62,342 nucleotides of DNA from Pseudobutyrivibrio sp. GTDB lineage: Bacteria; Bacillota; Clostridia; Lachnospirales; Lachnospiraceae. The position numbers and the translations under genes are program-made. Each line of letters opens with the position of its first letter. Within the stretch, counting starts at the first letter, position 1. The DNA lies in NCBI GenBank assembly GCA_024697025.1, contig JAILGH010000028.1, positions 1 to 62,342 on the forward strand. The letters run 5' to 3'. The notes beneath the pieces are model-generated. The model had not been told where the DNA came from and searched no databases. It saw nothing but the letters and a program-made list of their open reading frames with translations. Below are positions 31,777 to 41,272 of the stretch, in pieces.

Positions 31777-34554
31777 CTATTGATTTAACTTGTCAAGTAT
31801 TCTCATTGCTGCTCTACGCTTTGCCTCGAATGCTGCTACACCGGCTCCAGCTGTAGAAACAGTTCCAAGACCAATGAACCAAGGTAATCTTTCCTTTACG
31901 CCAGCTTTGGTAATAGTTTCTTTTTTAGATTCCTTTGGCTTGTTATCACCTGTTTGAACCTCTGGCTTAACATCAACAAAATCATCTAAACCAGAAACAA
32001 TTTCCTGTACTAAAGGTACGGCTGGTCCGTAATTATGTTGACTAGAAGAACCACCTGAAGGAACAAAGTCTGCCACCACCTCATTCTGAAGGACTTCGAC
32101 TTCTTCCTCAATTTCCTCCTCTTCCTCCAGCTCTTCTATTTCTGCATACTTCTCCTCAAGAGGTTCTCGCTCAAAGGCTGGAACTGAAGGAATATCATCT
32201 TTAAATCTTGATTCAAATCCTGCCTTTGCTAAATCAAGTGCCTCCTTAGCATCTACAAGGTTTTCTTTTGCTGTATCAAAATCGTCCTTGGCCTTGTCCA
32301 ATTTAACCTGAAGCTCTGCAAGTCTAACAATTGCCTGAGTATCGTTGGCCTTTTCCAATTCCTGAATCTGATTTTGCAAAATCTCAAGCTGCTTTGCAGC
32401 GTTTTCATATTCGGACCTTGCATCAGCAATCATGCTCATAAGATTGTTGTATGCTTTTATCTTAGCCTTAGCATTATTAACAAATGACATGTATAATCCA
32501 GCACCGCTATCAACTATTGGCATACCATATTCTATATAGCTCGACTTTAACGGAGTTGAAGTAATAATGACATTAGAATACATTTCATCAATTCCTATTG
32601 CATTGTCTCCTCTCGACTTTCCCATGGATTCAACTGCATTAAAAGCAGCTCTATAAGAATTGTATGAGACACTGCTTTCAGCAGGAGAAATATCAAAGCT
32701 TTCTTTCTTGCCATCAACCACCTTGTCATACTGAATGTCGTAGCTAAAGTTCAAATTATAGGATGAAGCCCAACCATTTCTATGTGAATATCCTTCGCCA
32801 TAATAATACCAATTGCTACCAACAGGTGCGATATCATAATCATCGCATATCTCACAGAAGCCATAATTAAAAGCCTCTTTAGTATCGTAGCTTCCAGTCC
32901 TATAAGTCCCGTTATACAAAACATCGTTCATTTCATACCTAGGAACGTATGAACCTGATATATTGTATGCTAGATATGTCTCTGGCTGACCCTCTATTTC
33001 AAACTGCTCCGCTTCATATGGAGTAAAGAAATGGTACTTGCCATTAGAATCAACATACCAATAGAAAAGGCTTGCTCGAAAAATCAAAACATTGTCCGCA
33101 CTAACGTTTACAAGGTAACAAAAATCTTCCTCTACTTGCCTAGTCTCACCAGTTTCATAATCTTCTATGAGCTCATATGTAACATGTATTGAATCCATTC
33201 CAACATCATCAGAGTGCTCCCGCGCTACCGCAGAAAAGTTTCGCACATTTTCCAAAGAACCATGTTCTACTGTAAGGTAGTAATATTGAATTAGATCTGC
33301 CACATAATTCTCTACGCAACCATCTTTATTGGCCTCTGCTGTAAGAATCACCTCAGCACTTTTCTCAACCAACTCATTTTTGGTTTCCGAAAGCTTAACC
33401 TCCAAATCATCTAATCTACTTAAGGCACTATCAAATGATTCTTTTGCTGCCTTTAAATCTGAAGATGTCCTTTCCTTATTCGAAATGTATGCCTGCCTTG
33501 CCACCTCATAATCTAGCTGAGCCTGCTCATAATCCTCTAGAGCCTTTTCATAATCTGCTTTAGCCTCAGCAAAAGCTGCATCAGCCTTTTCTATTGAATC
33601 CTCAGCCTCCGCTACAATTGATAGAGCAGCTTCCTTGGTTGTGCCCTGTTCCAAAACAATCAATGCCGCACTCTCTGCCGAAGATTTTGCGTCTTCTGTA
33701 ACAGACTTAGCACCGTCTGCTGCCTTTGTGGCGCCGCCTATTGCAACATCCGCATCACCATCAGCCTCATCCATAGCCTTATCTGATTTAGCAAGACGTT
33801 GCGAATCTATTGTTGCATCTTTCAAACTATTGTCTGCGTTATCAACATCGGTATCTATTTTCCTGGCTCTGCCTAATACACTTGCCTCAAGAGCTAGTGC
33901 TTGAGCCTCCAAGTCTTCTTCTAATCCACAATGTATCGCCTCAAACTCAGGCTCATCGTCCGATGTATTATCTATTTTGCCATATTGAGTATCGTCAATT
34001 TCTTCATCTAGAGTGTCATCGATTTCTCCATCTAGAGTATCATCGATTTCTTCCGTGATTTTTCCATAATAATCATCATCTGTATCGCTATTGTCATCAT
34101 TTCCTGGCCAAATAATATCATCATCTGTATCTTCTTCTTCAATTAGCTCCTGATCCAATTCCGGATAGTCAGTTTCTTTTTTAACCTCTGCATTTGGATA
34201 AGGAAATACGTTGTCCCAAAATTCTTCTGCTGCCGCTTCATCCTCGGGTATGTGGTCATAATCACTGCGATAATCTAATTCTAGATAACAATCTTTTGAA
34301 ATAGTATCATTGGACTCCTCGGCTGAATCAACCAATTCCTTAGATGTTCTTGAAGATGAGATATTAGACGCTAAATCTGCGATGCCTGATGCCACATCAC
34401 CGGCATTTACATCGCTAGTCTCCACCCCTTCGCTAGGCACCAAAACAGAGCTGTCAGAATTCTCTGCAGCTAAAACTTCCATTGGTGAAATTAAAGTACC
34501 TATGGTGATTGCCGACAAGCCAATTGCTGCGGCTTGCGAAGATCTTTTTTTCAT
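31777..34554 (-). CDS. Large coiled-coil surface protein with C-terminal membrane anchor
   Basis: A 925-residue exported protein. The signal peptide (1-30) ends in EVLAA. Residues about 85-215 are strongly acidic with short tandem repeats of the type EIDDTLD. Two long coiled coils follow, about 300-400 (DYEQAQLDYEVARQAY) and about 735-815 (KLDKAKDDFDTAKENL). Between them is a beta-rich, tyrosine-rich segment of about 300 residues that I cannot assign. The C-terminus has a hydrophobic helix after LPWFIG and ends in a basic tail (KRRAAM). LPWFIG is not a standard LPxTG sortase signal. A structural or adhesive role is a guess. The next upstream gene is a LytTR regulator with candidate sites in between. 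Confidence 0.75.
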   Translation of the reverse strand: MKKRSSQAAAIGLSAITIGTLISPMEVLAAENSDSSVLVPSEGVETSDVNAGDVASGIADLASNISSSRTSKELVDSAEESNDTISKDCYLELDYRSDYDHIPEDEAAAEEFWDNVFPYPNAEVKKETDYPELDQELIEEEDTDDDIIWPGNDDNSDTDDDYYGKITEEIDDTLDGEIDDTLDEEIDDTQYGKIDNTSDDEPEFEAIHCGLEEDLEAQALALEASVLGRARKIDTDVDNADNSLKDATIDSQRLAKSDKAMDEADGDADVAIGGATKAADGAKSVTEDAKSSAESAALIVLEQGTTKEAALSIVAEAEDSIEKADAAFAEAKADYEKALEDYEQAQLDYEVARQAYISNKERTSSDLKAAKESFDSALSRLDDLEVKLSETKNELVEKSAEVILTAEANKDGCVENYVADLIQYYYLTVEHGSLENVRNFSAVAREHSDDVGMDSIHVTYELIEDYETGETRQVEEDFCYLVNVSADNVLIFRASLFYWYVDSNGKYHFFTPYEAEQFEIEGQPETYLAYNISGSYVPRYEMNDVLYNGTYRTGSYDTKEAFNYGFCEICDDYDIAPVGSNWYYYGEGYSHRNGWASSYNLNFSYDIQYDKVVDGKKESFDISPAESSVSYNSYRAAFNAVESMGKSRGDNAIGIDEMYSNVIITSTPLKSSYIEYGMPIVDSGAGLYMSFVNNAKAKIKAYNNLMSMIADARSEYENAAKQLEILQNQIQELEKANDTQAIVRLAELQVKLDKAKDDFDTAKENLVDAKEALDLAKAGFESRFKDDIPSVPAFEREPLEEKYAEIEELEEEEEIEEEVEVLQNEVVADFVPSGGSSSQHNYGPAVPLVQEIVSGLDDFVDVKPEVQTGDNKPKESKKETITKAGVKERLPWFIGLGTVSTAGAGVAAFEAKRRAAMRILDKLNQ

Positions 34555-34642
34555 AACATTATGCCCTTCTAAATAACTAAATCCTTATAAAACTCACTTC
34601 CCCCATAACTAGACTACCAAAAAAAAAGCCAGAATCAATAGT

Positions 34643-34672
34643 CTTGGCAAAATTGGTTAAATTTTGGCAAAA
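34643..34672. promoter_or_regulatory. Candidate LytTR-type direct-repeat operator
   Basis: CTTGGCAAAA (34643-34652) and TTTGGCAAAA (34663-34672) are near-identical direct repeats exactly 20 bp apart, between the LytTR regulator and the surface protein it may control. LytTR domains are known to bind pairs of about 9-bp direct repeats roughly two helical turns apart. Confidence 0.5.
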
Positions 34673-34691
34673 CTATTTCTCTAGCTGACCT

Positions 34692-35405
34692 TTATCTATT
34701 ACTAAATTGATAATTCTTTATCTGTTGAGTAATGTCTGATACTTTTCTGGCTGAAATAGGGAAAATAGTTTTGTCATCCATATATATATCGCCACCATCA
34801 ACCTGATTAATATAATCCATGTTGATGATAATCCCCCTGTTTATCATAAGGAAACGTTTGTCGCCGCCAGTCATCTCCAAAAATTCTCCCGATGTGAGAC
34901 GCGTTCTTGTGGTGGTGCCATCGTCCTTATTAATTTCTAAATAGTGACCATCCGTGGTAACAGAAATTATTCCTTTAAGATATATCTTTTCATTCACCGG
35001 CCCAATGTTAATCTTGATGAAGGCCTCATCCATTGGTGAATGCTCGATTATTTCCGTTAATACCTTGTCAATTCTTTCAAGCGTAAACGGTTTAGTGACA
35101 TAATCGAAGGCATGTAAGGAAAAGGCATCGGGGTAATGACCATCGGAAGCGGTCATGAAAACCAAAAACGTACGCTCCGTAAGTTTCCGCAGCTGTTTGG
35201 CCGTCTCTATGCCGTCCATGTCCGGCATGTAAATATCCATAAAAACAATGTCGTATCGTCTGTCCCCTAATACCGCTATAAAATCACTACCGCTTGCAAA
35301 CTCTTCCACCTCAAGTGGAATCTCCTTACTGGCTGCAAGCTTTTCTACCATCATTTTAAGCTGCATTCTGAAGATGCTTTCGTCGTCTATAACTGCAACT
35401 CTCAT
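34692..35405 (-). CDS. LytTR-family response regulator
   Basis: A 237-residue two-domain regulator. The receiver (1-120) has D7-D8, phosphoacceptor D57 (FMDIYMPDMDG), MTAS and a VTKPF lysine. The C-terminal LytTR DNA-binding domain (about 135-235) includes LMINRGIIINMDYINQVDGG. It is divergent from the hybrid sensor kinase, which may be its partner although that protein has its own receiver and HPt. Downstream on the same strand is the surface protein gene. Confidence 0.9.
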   Translation of the reverse strand: MRVAVIDDESIFRMQLKMMVEKLAASKEIPLEVEEFASGSDFIAVLGDRRYDIVFMDIYMPDMDGIETAKQLRKLTERTFLVFMTASDGHYPDAFSLHAFDYVTKPFTLERIDKVLTEIIEHSPMDEAFIKINIGPVNEKIYLKGIISVTTDGHYLEINKDDGTTTRTRLTSGEFLEMTGGDKRFLMINRGIIINMDYINQVDGGDIYMDDKTIFPISARKVSDITQQIKNYQFSNR

Positions 35406-35562
35406 GTAGCCCTCCCTAACTGTAATATCTCTGCAATAAATAATAACATAAAATTATAATATTGATAATGAAAAAATTTAAAAAATTACTTATAATGTTA
35501 TTATATAATCTAACGATTATCTATGTAGGGTTGAAATTTGAAAAAATTGTAGGGAAAATTAT

Positions 35563-38196
35563 ATGTTTAATTTAACAGATTACATCCTCTATCTGAACAT
35601 CATTATTTTGGTTTTAGGTACCAGTTCTATGCTGTTAGGTTGCAGCTTTTTAAGGCGAGAATGGAATGCGAAGGGATTCTTTAAATATTCCGTTTTCTTT
35701 TTGTCAATGGGTAATGGTTTATGCTGTCTGGGATATTCTATGATGTCCCTCAGTCCTCATGTGGAAGTTGCATATATCTTTCGTCTAATAGGCCTTATTG
35801 GTATAGACATGTATATCGTGGCCGAAATAATTCTTATGACCAGCTGCCTTAATTTTAGCAAGATTGCAGAATATTTAATTACTGCTATTGCTTCTATTGC
35901 TGCATGTTTTGATTTGTTTATTTACGGTCATCCAGATGCCAACGTCTTTATCCGTCACTTTAATTACACAAGCTATATAAGAAACGATCCATACAGACAT
36001 CTTTTCCACTATACATATATTGGAATTCTCACTCTCTGTACATGTATCATTGGATTGTTCTGGGCTTTCAGCTGTAAATACAAGCGCGACAAACAGTTGG
36101 TATTTTTTGCTTTCGTTTCTAATATTATTTTGGCAGCATCTGCCATTCCTGATTTTTTGAAATTCAAATATCAGATGAACTTTTCACATTTCTACTTCTG
36201 TGTGGGACTGACTATCGCATTTACGGTATTCTTTTTTGCAGCCAACAACTACATGACTTTTTATATTACCGTCAACAGTATCAGTCGAGATATTTTTTCT
36301 ACCTTAGGTACTGGTCTTTTGGTCTTCGATACCAACTACCATCTTAACTTATCCAATGAGTACGCCAATAAGCTTTTAGGTCTAGACAAGGACCCACATC
36401 GTATTCGTTTAAAAGAAATCTTTAAATTGAAAAGCGGCGAACCTATGAAGATGTTTGAAAAGGCAACTGAGGGCATCGCCATTGATTATAGACTTACAGC
36501 GGAAGTTACCGGCAAGGTCACTCTTGTTAACTTCTCTTGCAAAATGGATAGAAGCAACCAACCTATGTGCTACATTTTGGTTGCCACAGATCTTACGGAG
36601 GAAAATCGTCTCGTAGAAGAGGCTAGAGCTGCCAACGAGGCCAAATCCGCATTCCTTAGCAATATTTCCCATGAGATTCGTACACCTATCAATATTATCT
36701 TGGGTATGGATGAGCTTATAATGCGCGAATGCAACGACCCTACTATTATAAAGTATGCAGAAAACATAAACGTTGCATCAAGAAATCTTACATCACTTAT
36801 TAATGATGTTTTGGACTTCTCAAAAATTGAATCTGGCAAGCTTGATATCATATCAACTTCTTACAACGTAGCTTCCGTTCTAAACGATTGCTACAATATG
36901 TTCCTCAATCTTGCCCAGGAAAAAAATCAGGACTTCTCTCTTATATGCGACCCAAATATTCCAAGTATTTTAAAGGGTGATGAGGTTCGACTAAAGCAGA
37001 TTTTGTCCAACCTTATTTCTAACGCGTTAAAGTACACTCCTGATGGAAATATCGTACAGGTAAAGGCCAACTATAGGCAAACTTCTTCCGATTCAATTAT
37101 TTTGATTTTTGATGTCATTGATAAAGGTATCGGAATTAAGGCTGATGATTTACCTCACCTGTTTGAGAACTTCCAGCGATTTGAAATATCTAGAAACCGC
37201 GCAATTCAAGGTACTGGTCTTGGTCTTTCAATCACCAAAAACCTTGTTAGCCTGTTGAATGGTACTATCAATGTAAAGAGTGTTTACGGCGAGGGAACAA
37301 CCTTTAGCGTTTCTATCCCTCAGCTGGTTGTGGATGCTTCACCTATCGGCGATCTCACTGAACAATATGCTGAAGGACGCACCAAGAAGTTCACCTCTGC
37401 TTTTACAGCACCACTGGCTCATGTCCTTGCTGTTGATGATGTGCAGATGAACCTGGATGTATTTATCGGATTGCTCCGTGATACTATGATGCAAATCGAT
37501 TGTGCTCTAAGTGGCGAAGAAGCCTTGGATTTAATGGCTAAGAACCACTACGATATCATCTTCCTTGATCATATGATGCCAGAAATGGATGGTATCGAAG
37601 TGCTCAAGCGACTTAAGATAGATGAAAATAATCCAAATATAAACACTCCTATTATTATGCTTACAGCCAACGCTATGATGGGTGCAGACCGAAAATATTT
37701 GGAGGAAGGCTTCAACGATTACATCTCAAAACCAATTCGTCCTGCCACCTTGGAAAATATCCTTTTAAAGCATCTGCCTGAGGAATTAATTATTCCAAAT
37801 GAAATATCTGGAGAGGAAGATGCAGATGGCACAACAGGCGGTAAAGGTTCATTCTTAAAGAAGATAAGCGGCTTCCTTGACACCAAAGCTGGCCTTGAAT
37901 TTACAGCTGGCGACGAGGACTTCTACCACCAGATTCTTGTCACTTATTTGAATGAGGACAAGCGCCCAAGATTAGAGGAATTTAAAGCAAACGAGGACTG
38001 GCCTAACTACCAGATAGTTGCCCATTCTCTAAAGGGTACTTCCCTTACTATAGGGGCCGAGGACCTATCCTTAGCTGCAAAGGGATTAGAATTTGCCGTG
38101 AAGGAAAATCGCTTGGAATACATAGCAGAACACCACGACGAAGTTATAAAACAATACAGTGAACTTTTAGACAAACTAAAGGAGGTGCTTGGATAG
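35563..38196 (+). CDS. Hybrid sensor histidine kinase with receiver and HPt domains
   Basis: An 877-residue membrane phosphorelay protein. Eight or so hydrophobic helices (residues 5-230) form the sensor. A PAS-like domain (about 240-345) follows. The HisKA has H370 (SNISHEIRTP), and the ATPase has NLISNALKYTP, DKGIGI and GTGLGL. A receiver (about 620-740) has phosphoacceptor D669 (IIFLDHMMPEMDG). A C-terminal HPt has H821 (AHSLKGTS). All relay residues are intact. The sensor ligand is unknown. It is divergent from the LytTR regulator. Confidence 0.92.
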   Translation: MFNLTDYILYLNIIILVLGTSSMLLGCSFLRREWNAKGFFKYSVFFLSMGNGLCCLGYSMMSLSPHVEVAYIFRLIGLIGIDMYIVAEIILMTSCLNFSKIAEYLITAIASIAACFDLFIYGHPDANVFIRHFNYTSYIRNDPYRHLFHYTYIGILTLCTCIIGLFWAFSCKYKRDKQLVFFAFVSNIILAASAIPDFLKFKYQMNFSHFYFCVGLTIAFTVFFFAANNYMTFYITVNSISRDIFSTLGTGLLVFDTNYHLNLSNEYANKLLGLDKDPHRIRLKEIFKLKSGEPMKMFEKATEGIAIDYRLTAEVTGKVTLVNFSCKMDRSNQPMCYILVATDLTEENRLVEEARAANEAKSAFLSNISHEIRTPINIILGMDELIMRECNDPTIIKYAENINVASRNLTSLINDVLDFSKIESGKLDIISTSYNVASVLNDCYNMFLNLAQEKNQDFSLICDPNIPSILKGDEVRLKQILSNLISNALKYTPDGNIVQVKANYRQTSSDSIILIFDVIDKGIGIKADDLPHLFENFQRFEISRNRAIQGTGLGLSITKNLVSLLNGTINVKSVYGEGTTFSVSIPQLVVDASPIGDLTEQYAEGRTKKFTSAFTAPLAHVLAVDDVQMNLDVFIGLLRDTMMQIDCALSGEEALDLMAKNHYDIIFLDHMMPEMDGIEVLKRLKIDENNPNINTPIIMLTANAMMGADRKYLEEGFNDYISKPIRPATLENILLKHLPEELIIPNEISGEEDADGTTGGKGSFLKKISGFLDTKAGLEFTAGDEDFYHQILVTYLNEDKRPRLEEFKANEDWPNYQIVAHSLKGTSLTIGAEDLSLAAKGLEFAVKENRLEYIAEHHDEVIKQYSELLDKLKEVLG

Positions 38197-38211
38197 CACC
38201 TCCAATTTTTA
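38181..38211 (+). terminator. Terminator overlapping the hybrid kinase stop codon
   Basis: GGAGGTGCT (38181-38189) and AGCACCTCC (38195-38203) form a perfect 9-bp stem followed by AATTTTTATT. The TAG stop lies inside the hairpin. Confidence 0.88.
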
Positions 38212-38224
38212 TTAAGAAACTCTC

Positions 38225-38608
38225 TTATAATTCCTTATGTTTATTCTTCATGTAGTCACGAGCACTGACGATAAGAGCTCCGATAAGCATAAATGCAAGA
38301 GCCATACCTGCCTGTATTACTAAGAAAAATAATCCAACCATCGGTGTCCTGTAGCTTGAATCTTTTGTAAGATAATACATGCCTGTAGCCACGCCCTGTG
38401 CCACTCCTATGGTGATAATCATGCTCCAGCCGTTTTTGTATAAAGCATTCTTATCCTTGCACAAAAAGACATTTACAATGGAAATAAGCACTATCAACGC
38501 CATATTAAAGCCTATGGTATCCAACTTGAAAAGCACTCCCACAATAATAACTACTGCTGGAATACAGTTGACAGCTAATAATATTTGTTCCTTTGAATTC
38601 ATGTACAA
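38225..38608 (-). CDS. Small four-helix membrane protein, unknown
   Basis: A 127-residue protein with four hydrophobic segments (about 7-24, 29-47, 60-78 and 90-113) and a basic C-terminal tail (DYMKNKHKEL). No catalytic or ligand motif is recognised. It starts with ATG after an AAGGAG-like site and stands alone between the kinase and a lipoprotein gene. It is probably an integral membrane protein of unknown role. Confidence 0.65.
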   Translation of the reverse strand: MYMNSKEQILLAVNCIPAVVIIVGVLFKLDTIGFNMALIVLISIVNVFLCKDKNALYKNGWSMIITIGVAQGVATGMYYLTKDSSYRTPMVGLFFLVIQAGMALAFMLIGALIVSARDYMKNKHKEL

Positions 38609-38680
38609 CTCCTTAAATAAATTCTTAATATTCTATTTGAATCAGTTTATTAGACTAATCCCTATATATATTACCACATT

Positions 38681-39799
38681 TTATTGTAAATTAAGAATTT
38701 CTGTGTATTTTGGCATATCTCCACTGCAAATTTTATCTGTTAAACCTATAGCCGCCTTCCTATCTGCTATCTTTTTATCATATTCTTCCTTTGAAATAAA
38801 CTTTATATCTTTAAATTCTTCCATGATGTTTTTATAGAAGTCTTTATCTTTTATTTTATTAACATCTACTATTTCATCGCGTTTATTGTAGAACTCTACG
38901 CAATAATACTTCTTCGCATTCTCATCCATTATATTGTCCACACTAGGAATTTTGGCTTCATAAAACATTGGTACTACTCCATGGGCATCTGCCGCTTTAC
39001 TTAATTTATCGCATTTTTCATAATCCATTGAAGTAGCTTCTATTTCATAAAACTGTTCCAAACTTAATCTAGGCTCCCCATCGTAAGAGCTATATCCATA
39101 CTTATAATAGCCTTCAGCATCAATCAATGCGTCCACATAGTATCGTGTCGTTGCTATTCCTTGTCCACTTGTCATTATATATCCAAACTCGTTTAAGTCA
39201 TTCCAACCATTAGCACCGCATTCACCATCTAACATATAGACTAGCTGTAGTTCTCCATCAATATCTTTTATCACAACATAATCATTTTCATATGGAGCTT
39301 CTCCGTCGCCCGATTGAATCTCCAAAGCTAATTCTTTTTTCCCATCGGCACCACAATCTATGTAAGAATATGCTACCGCGCTAATTTCTATATATGCCTT
39401 CTTTTCAAATTCTTCTAGAAACTCAATGAATGTAAGCGACTTATCTCTTATGTCGCTGAAATCATGTGTATCATAATTTTCCTCATCGAAAATATTATCG
39501 CAGTAAAATGTCAAACTTAGCTTGCTCTTTCCATTAATAAAATCCCTATATATTTCTGTGTCTTTGGCAGTATCATCCTCTGGCAGCTTAGGTGTAGCAC
39601 CTATGAATCGCTCTTTATTTTGGCTGTCCTCAGTTTCTTCTGGCTGCACTTCAGGATGTTCATTTACAGTTTCTTCCTTGTCTTCATCTTGTTTGACTAT
39701 AACTTTAGTATCGCCAGCTTTGTCTGATGCTCCGCATGCACCTAACAATACAGTTGCTGTTGTGATTAATACCATGCTGATAATTTTTCTGCTTTTCAT
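38681..39799 (-). CDS. Lipoprotein of unknown function
   Basis: A 372-residue exported lipoprotein. The signal peptide ends in LLGAC (lipobox cysteine near residue 22), followed by a charged linker of about 45 residues (KQDEDKEETVNEHPEV). The mature domain is acidic. I recognise no family. The segment YSYIDCGADGKKELALEI resembles repeated beta modules seen in many Lachnospiraceae lipoproteins that report on calcium-like DxDxDG loops. It has a good binding site (AAGGAG) and appears monocistronic. Confidence 0.7.
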   Translation of the reverse strand: MKSRKIISMVLITTATVLLGACGASDKAGDTKVIVKQDEDKEETVNEHPEVQPEETEDSQNKERFIGATPKLPEDDTAKDTEIYRDFINGKSKLSLTFYCDNIFDEENYDTHDFSDIRDKSLTFIEFLEEFEKKAYIEISAVAYSYIDCGADGKKELALEIQSGDGEAPYENDYVVIKDIDGELQLVYMLDGECGANGWNDLNEFGYIMTSGQGIATTRYYVDALIDAEGYYKYGYSSYDGEPRLSLEQFYEIEATSMDYEKCDKLSKAADAHGVVPMFYEAKIPSVDNIMDENAKKYYCVEFYNKRDEIVDVNKIKDKDFYKNIMEEFKDIKFISKEEYDKKIADRKAAIGLTDKICSGDMPKYTEILNLQ

Positions 39800-39895
39800 A
39801 AACTATTATTCTCCTTTTCTTTAAACAGCTGATGTTAAAAACTGTCTATAAACATAACTCATTATTGGCTATTTATCAAAAAGTCAAAGAAAAAG

Positions 39896-39927
39896 AAAAT
39901 ACCCCTAGTAAAACTAGAGGTATTTTT
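39896..39927 (-). terminator. Terminator after tRNA-Leu
   Basis: On the minus strand ATACCTCTAG and CTAGGGGTAT pair with one mismatch, around a TTTTA loop, followed by T4. It lies 8 nt after the tRNA 3' end. Confidence 0.8.
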
Positions 39928-39934
39928 CCTTCCA

Positions 39935-40018
39935 TGCCGGCTGCGGGACTTGAACCCGCACGATGTTGCCATCAACAGATTTTGAGTCTGCCTCGTCTGC
40001 CAATTCCGACAAGCCGGC
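39935..40018 (-). tRNA. tRNA-Leu (anticodon CAA)
   Basis: An 84-nt class II tRNA. The acceptor GCCGGCT pairs with AGCCGGC, discriminator A. The anticodon stem GCAGA/TCTGT encloses loop CTCAAAA, giving anticodon CAA (codon UUG). A long variable arm GATG-GCAA-CATC and T-stem GCGGG/CCCGC with loop TTCAAGT are present. CCA is not encoded. Confidence 0.96.
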
Positions 40019-40090
40019 GTCCGAAGAATAGTATACTAAACCACCCTTCGATTTTCAACCAAAACCTGCTAATTTTTAAGAAAAACTATA

Positions 40091-40687
40091 TCATCGTGGT
40101 CTTGCTTTTGTAAGATTATTTTTTTTCTGCATACCCTGTGTGACATTAGCTTGCTTCTGCAACTTACTATGTGAATCAATTTCTTTATTAGAATTACCAT
40201 ATGGCACGCCGTATTGCTTGTCCTTAAATGCTAATGGATCATTAGATTGCTCTTTATTCTTAGCTAGTTCCGCGCTTACTCCCATCTCCACTGTAGGTCT
40301 ATTTCTAGCATCTTTAATTTCCTTAAAAAAATCTCCTACTTGACCTTTACTTAAATTATATCCTTTCGTTAATCCTTCAGCTTGATTATGCGTATATTCT
40401 AGTGAACTAACATAATCTTTATCCAGCGTATTACAATAACTCTCAAGTTCCTTAACCTTCTTCTTTACAACAGCTAGATTCTCGTTAGATGCCAATTTGT
40501 TTTTTAGCTCTTTAGCTGTTAGTAATGCTCCACCATACATTTTTTCGTATAGCTCATAAGGAACAACTGTAACCATTTCAGAGTCAAATGGACTCCTTGC
40601 TATGGCGTCAGCACAGGCTTTAGTTTCTGTACTTCTTCTTTCAATATTCCCTATCAACGCATCTATGCGTCTATCTAAATCACTCAT
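40091..40687 (-). CDS. Hypothetical helical protein
   Basis: A 198-residue soluble protein with no signal or membrane segment. It is mostly helical: residues 1-30 and about 55-100 have heptad-like spacing (AVVKKKVKELESYCNTLDKDY). The last 60 residues are polar, rich in Asn, Gln and Lys and end NLTKARPR, so probably disordered. It has a good AGAGGAG site. I do not recognise it. The small size and helical start are faintly similar to proteins encoded near type VII secretion substrates, but this is weak. Confidence 0.55.
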   Translation of the reverse strand: MSDLDRRIDALIGNIERRSTETKACADAIARSPFDSEMVTVVPYELYEKMYGGALLTAKELKNKLASNENLAVVKKKVKELESYCNTLDKDYVSSLEYTHNQAEGLTKGYNLSKGQVGDFFKEIKDARNRPTVEMGVSAELAKNKEQSNDPLAFKDKQYGVPYGNSNKEIDSHSKLQKQANVTQGMQKKNNLTKARPR

Positions 40688-41272
40688 AAAATTTATTACT
40701 CCTCTTTATGTCCGTATTTCTTCTATCTATATTAAGTCTAAAATAATTTTCACTATCTTTAGAACGATTCGTCTTATTTTTTCCTTTAATAATTTTACCC
40801 TATTTATTAAATATATTTTATAGTTTTTTTCTTTTCTATTTATAATTCAAAAAAATTTATCATTTTTTTCCATTTTTTTAAAATTTTTTCGTTTTTTTTT
40901 AATTTTTTTTGTGCCAACAATAATTATTGACCCCTACATATATTAATTCAAAAAAACATTACCCTTTTTTTCCAAAATACCCTATTTTTTTTATTTTTTT
41001 TAAGGAAAAGAATATTTCCTTTTTTACTTACTAGAAAAAAAGCTTTCGTACGCAAACAAGAAAGAGTTTTGCTTCGCAAAACTCCAGTAGTGCGAGGCGA
41101 CAATTGCTGTAAGCAATTAATTTCTCCTGTCGACGAGACACATCTTTCACACAAAGTGTGTTTTTTACTTTATAGGAGATTGCAAAGCAATTTCCTATAA
41201 AGTAAAAAAGAGTTAATTAGAAATAAATCTAACTAACTCTTAGTCTACTCATGAATTTGTAAACAGCTGCAA
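40688..41272. other. AT-rich intergenic region with a hairpin cluster
   Basis: The first 340 bp are extremely AT-rich with long T and A runs and no gene. From 41064 a cluster of near-perfect hairpins follows: GAGTTTTGC/GCAAAACTC (41064-41084), AATTGC/GCAATT (41102-41118), CACAC/GTGTG (41148-41160), a stem of about 23 bp at 41161-41209 and another at 41210-41239. CGACA (41098-41102) and TGTCG (41129-41133) can pair around the second. On the minus strand the cluster would form the 3' trailer of lysA. Confidence 0.7.
41203..41239 (-). terminator. Terminator of the lytic transglycosylase-lysA operon
   Basis: GAGTTAATTAGA (41210-41221) and TCTAACTAACTC (41228-41239) pair with one mismatch. On the minus strand the stem is followed by TTTTTTAC. 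Confidence 0.8.

Noticed and set aside
31777..31900. LPxTG sortase anchor in the surface protein
   Set aside because: The motif reads LPWFIG, which lacks the T-G at the right positions; only the hydrophobic helix and basic tail fit an anchor.
40948..41154. 68-codon minus-strand ORF in the AT-rich gap
   Set aside because: Sequence is low-complexity and runs through the hairpin cluster; no binding site.
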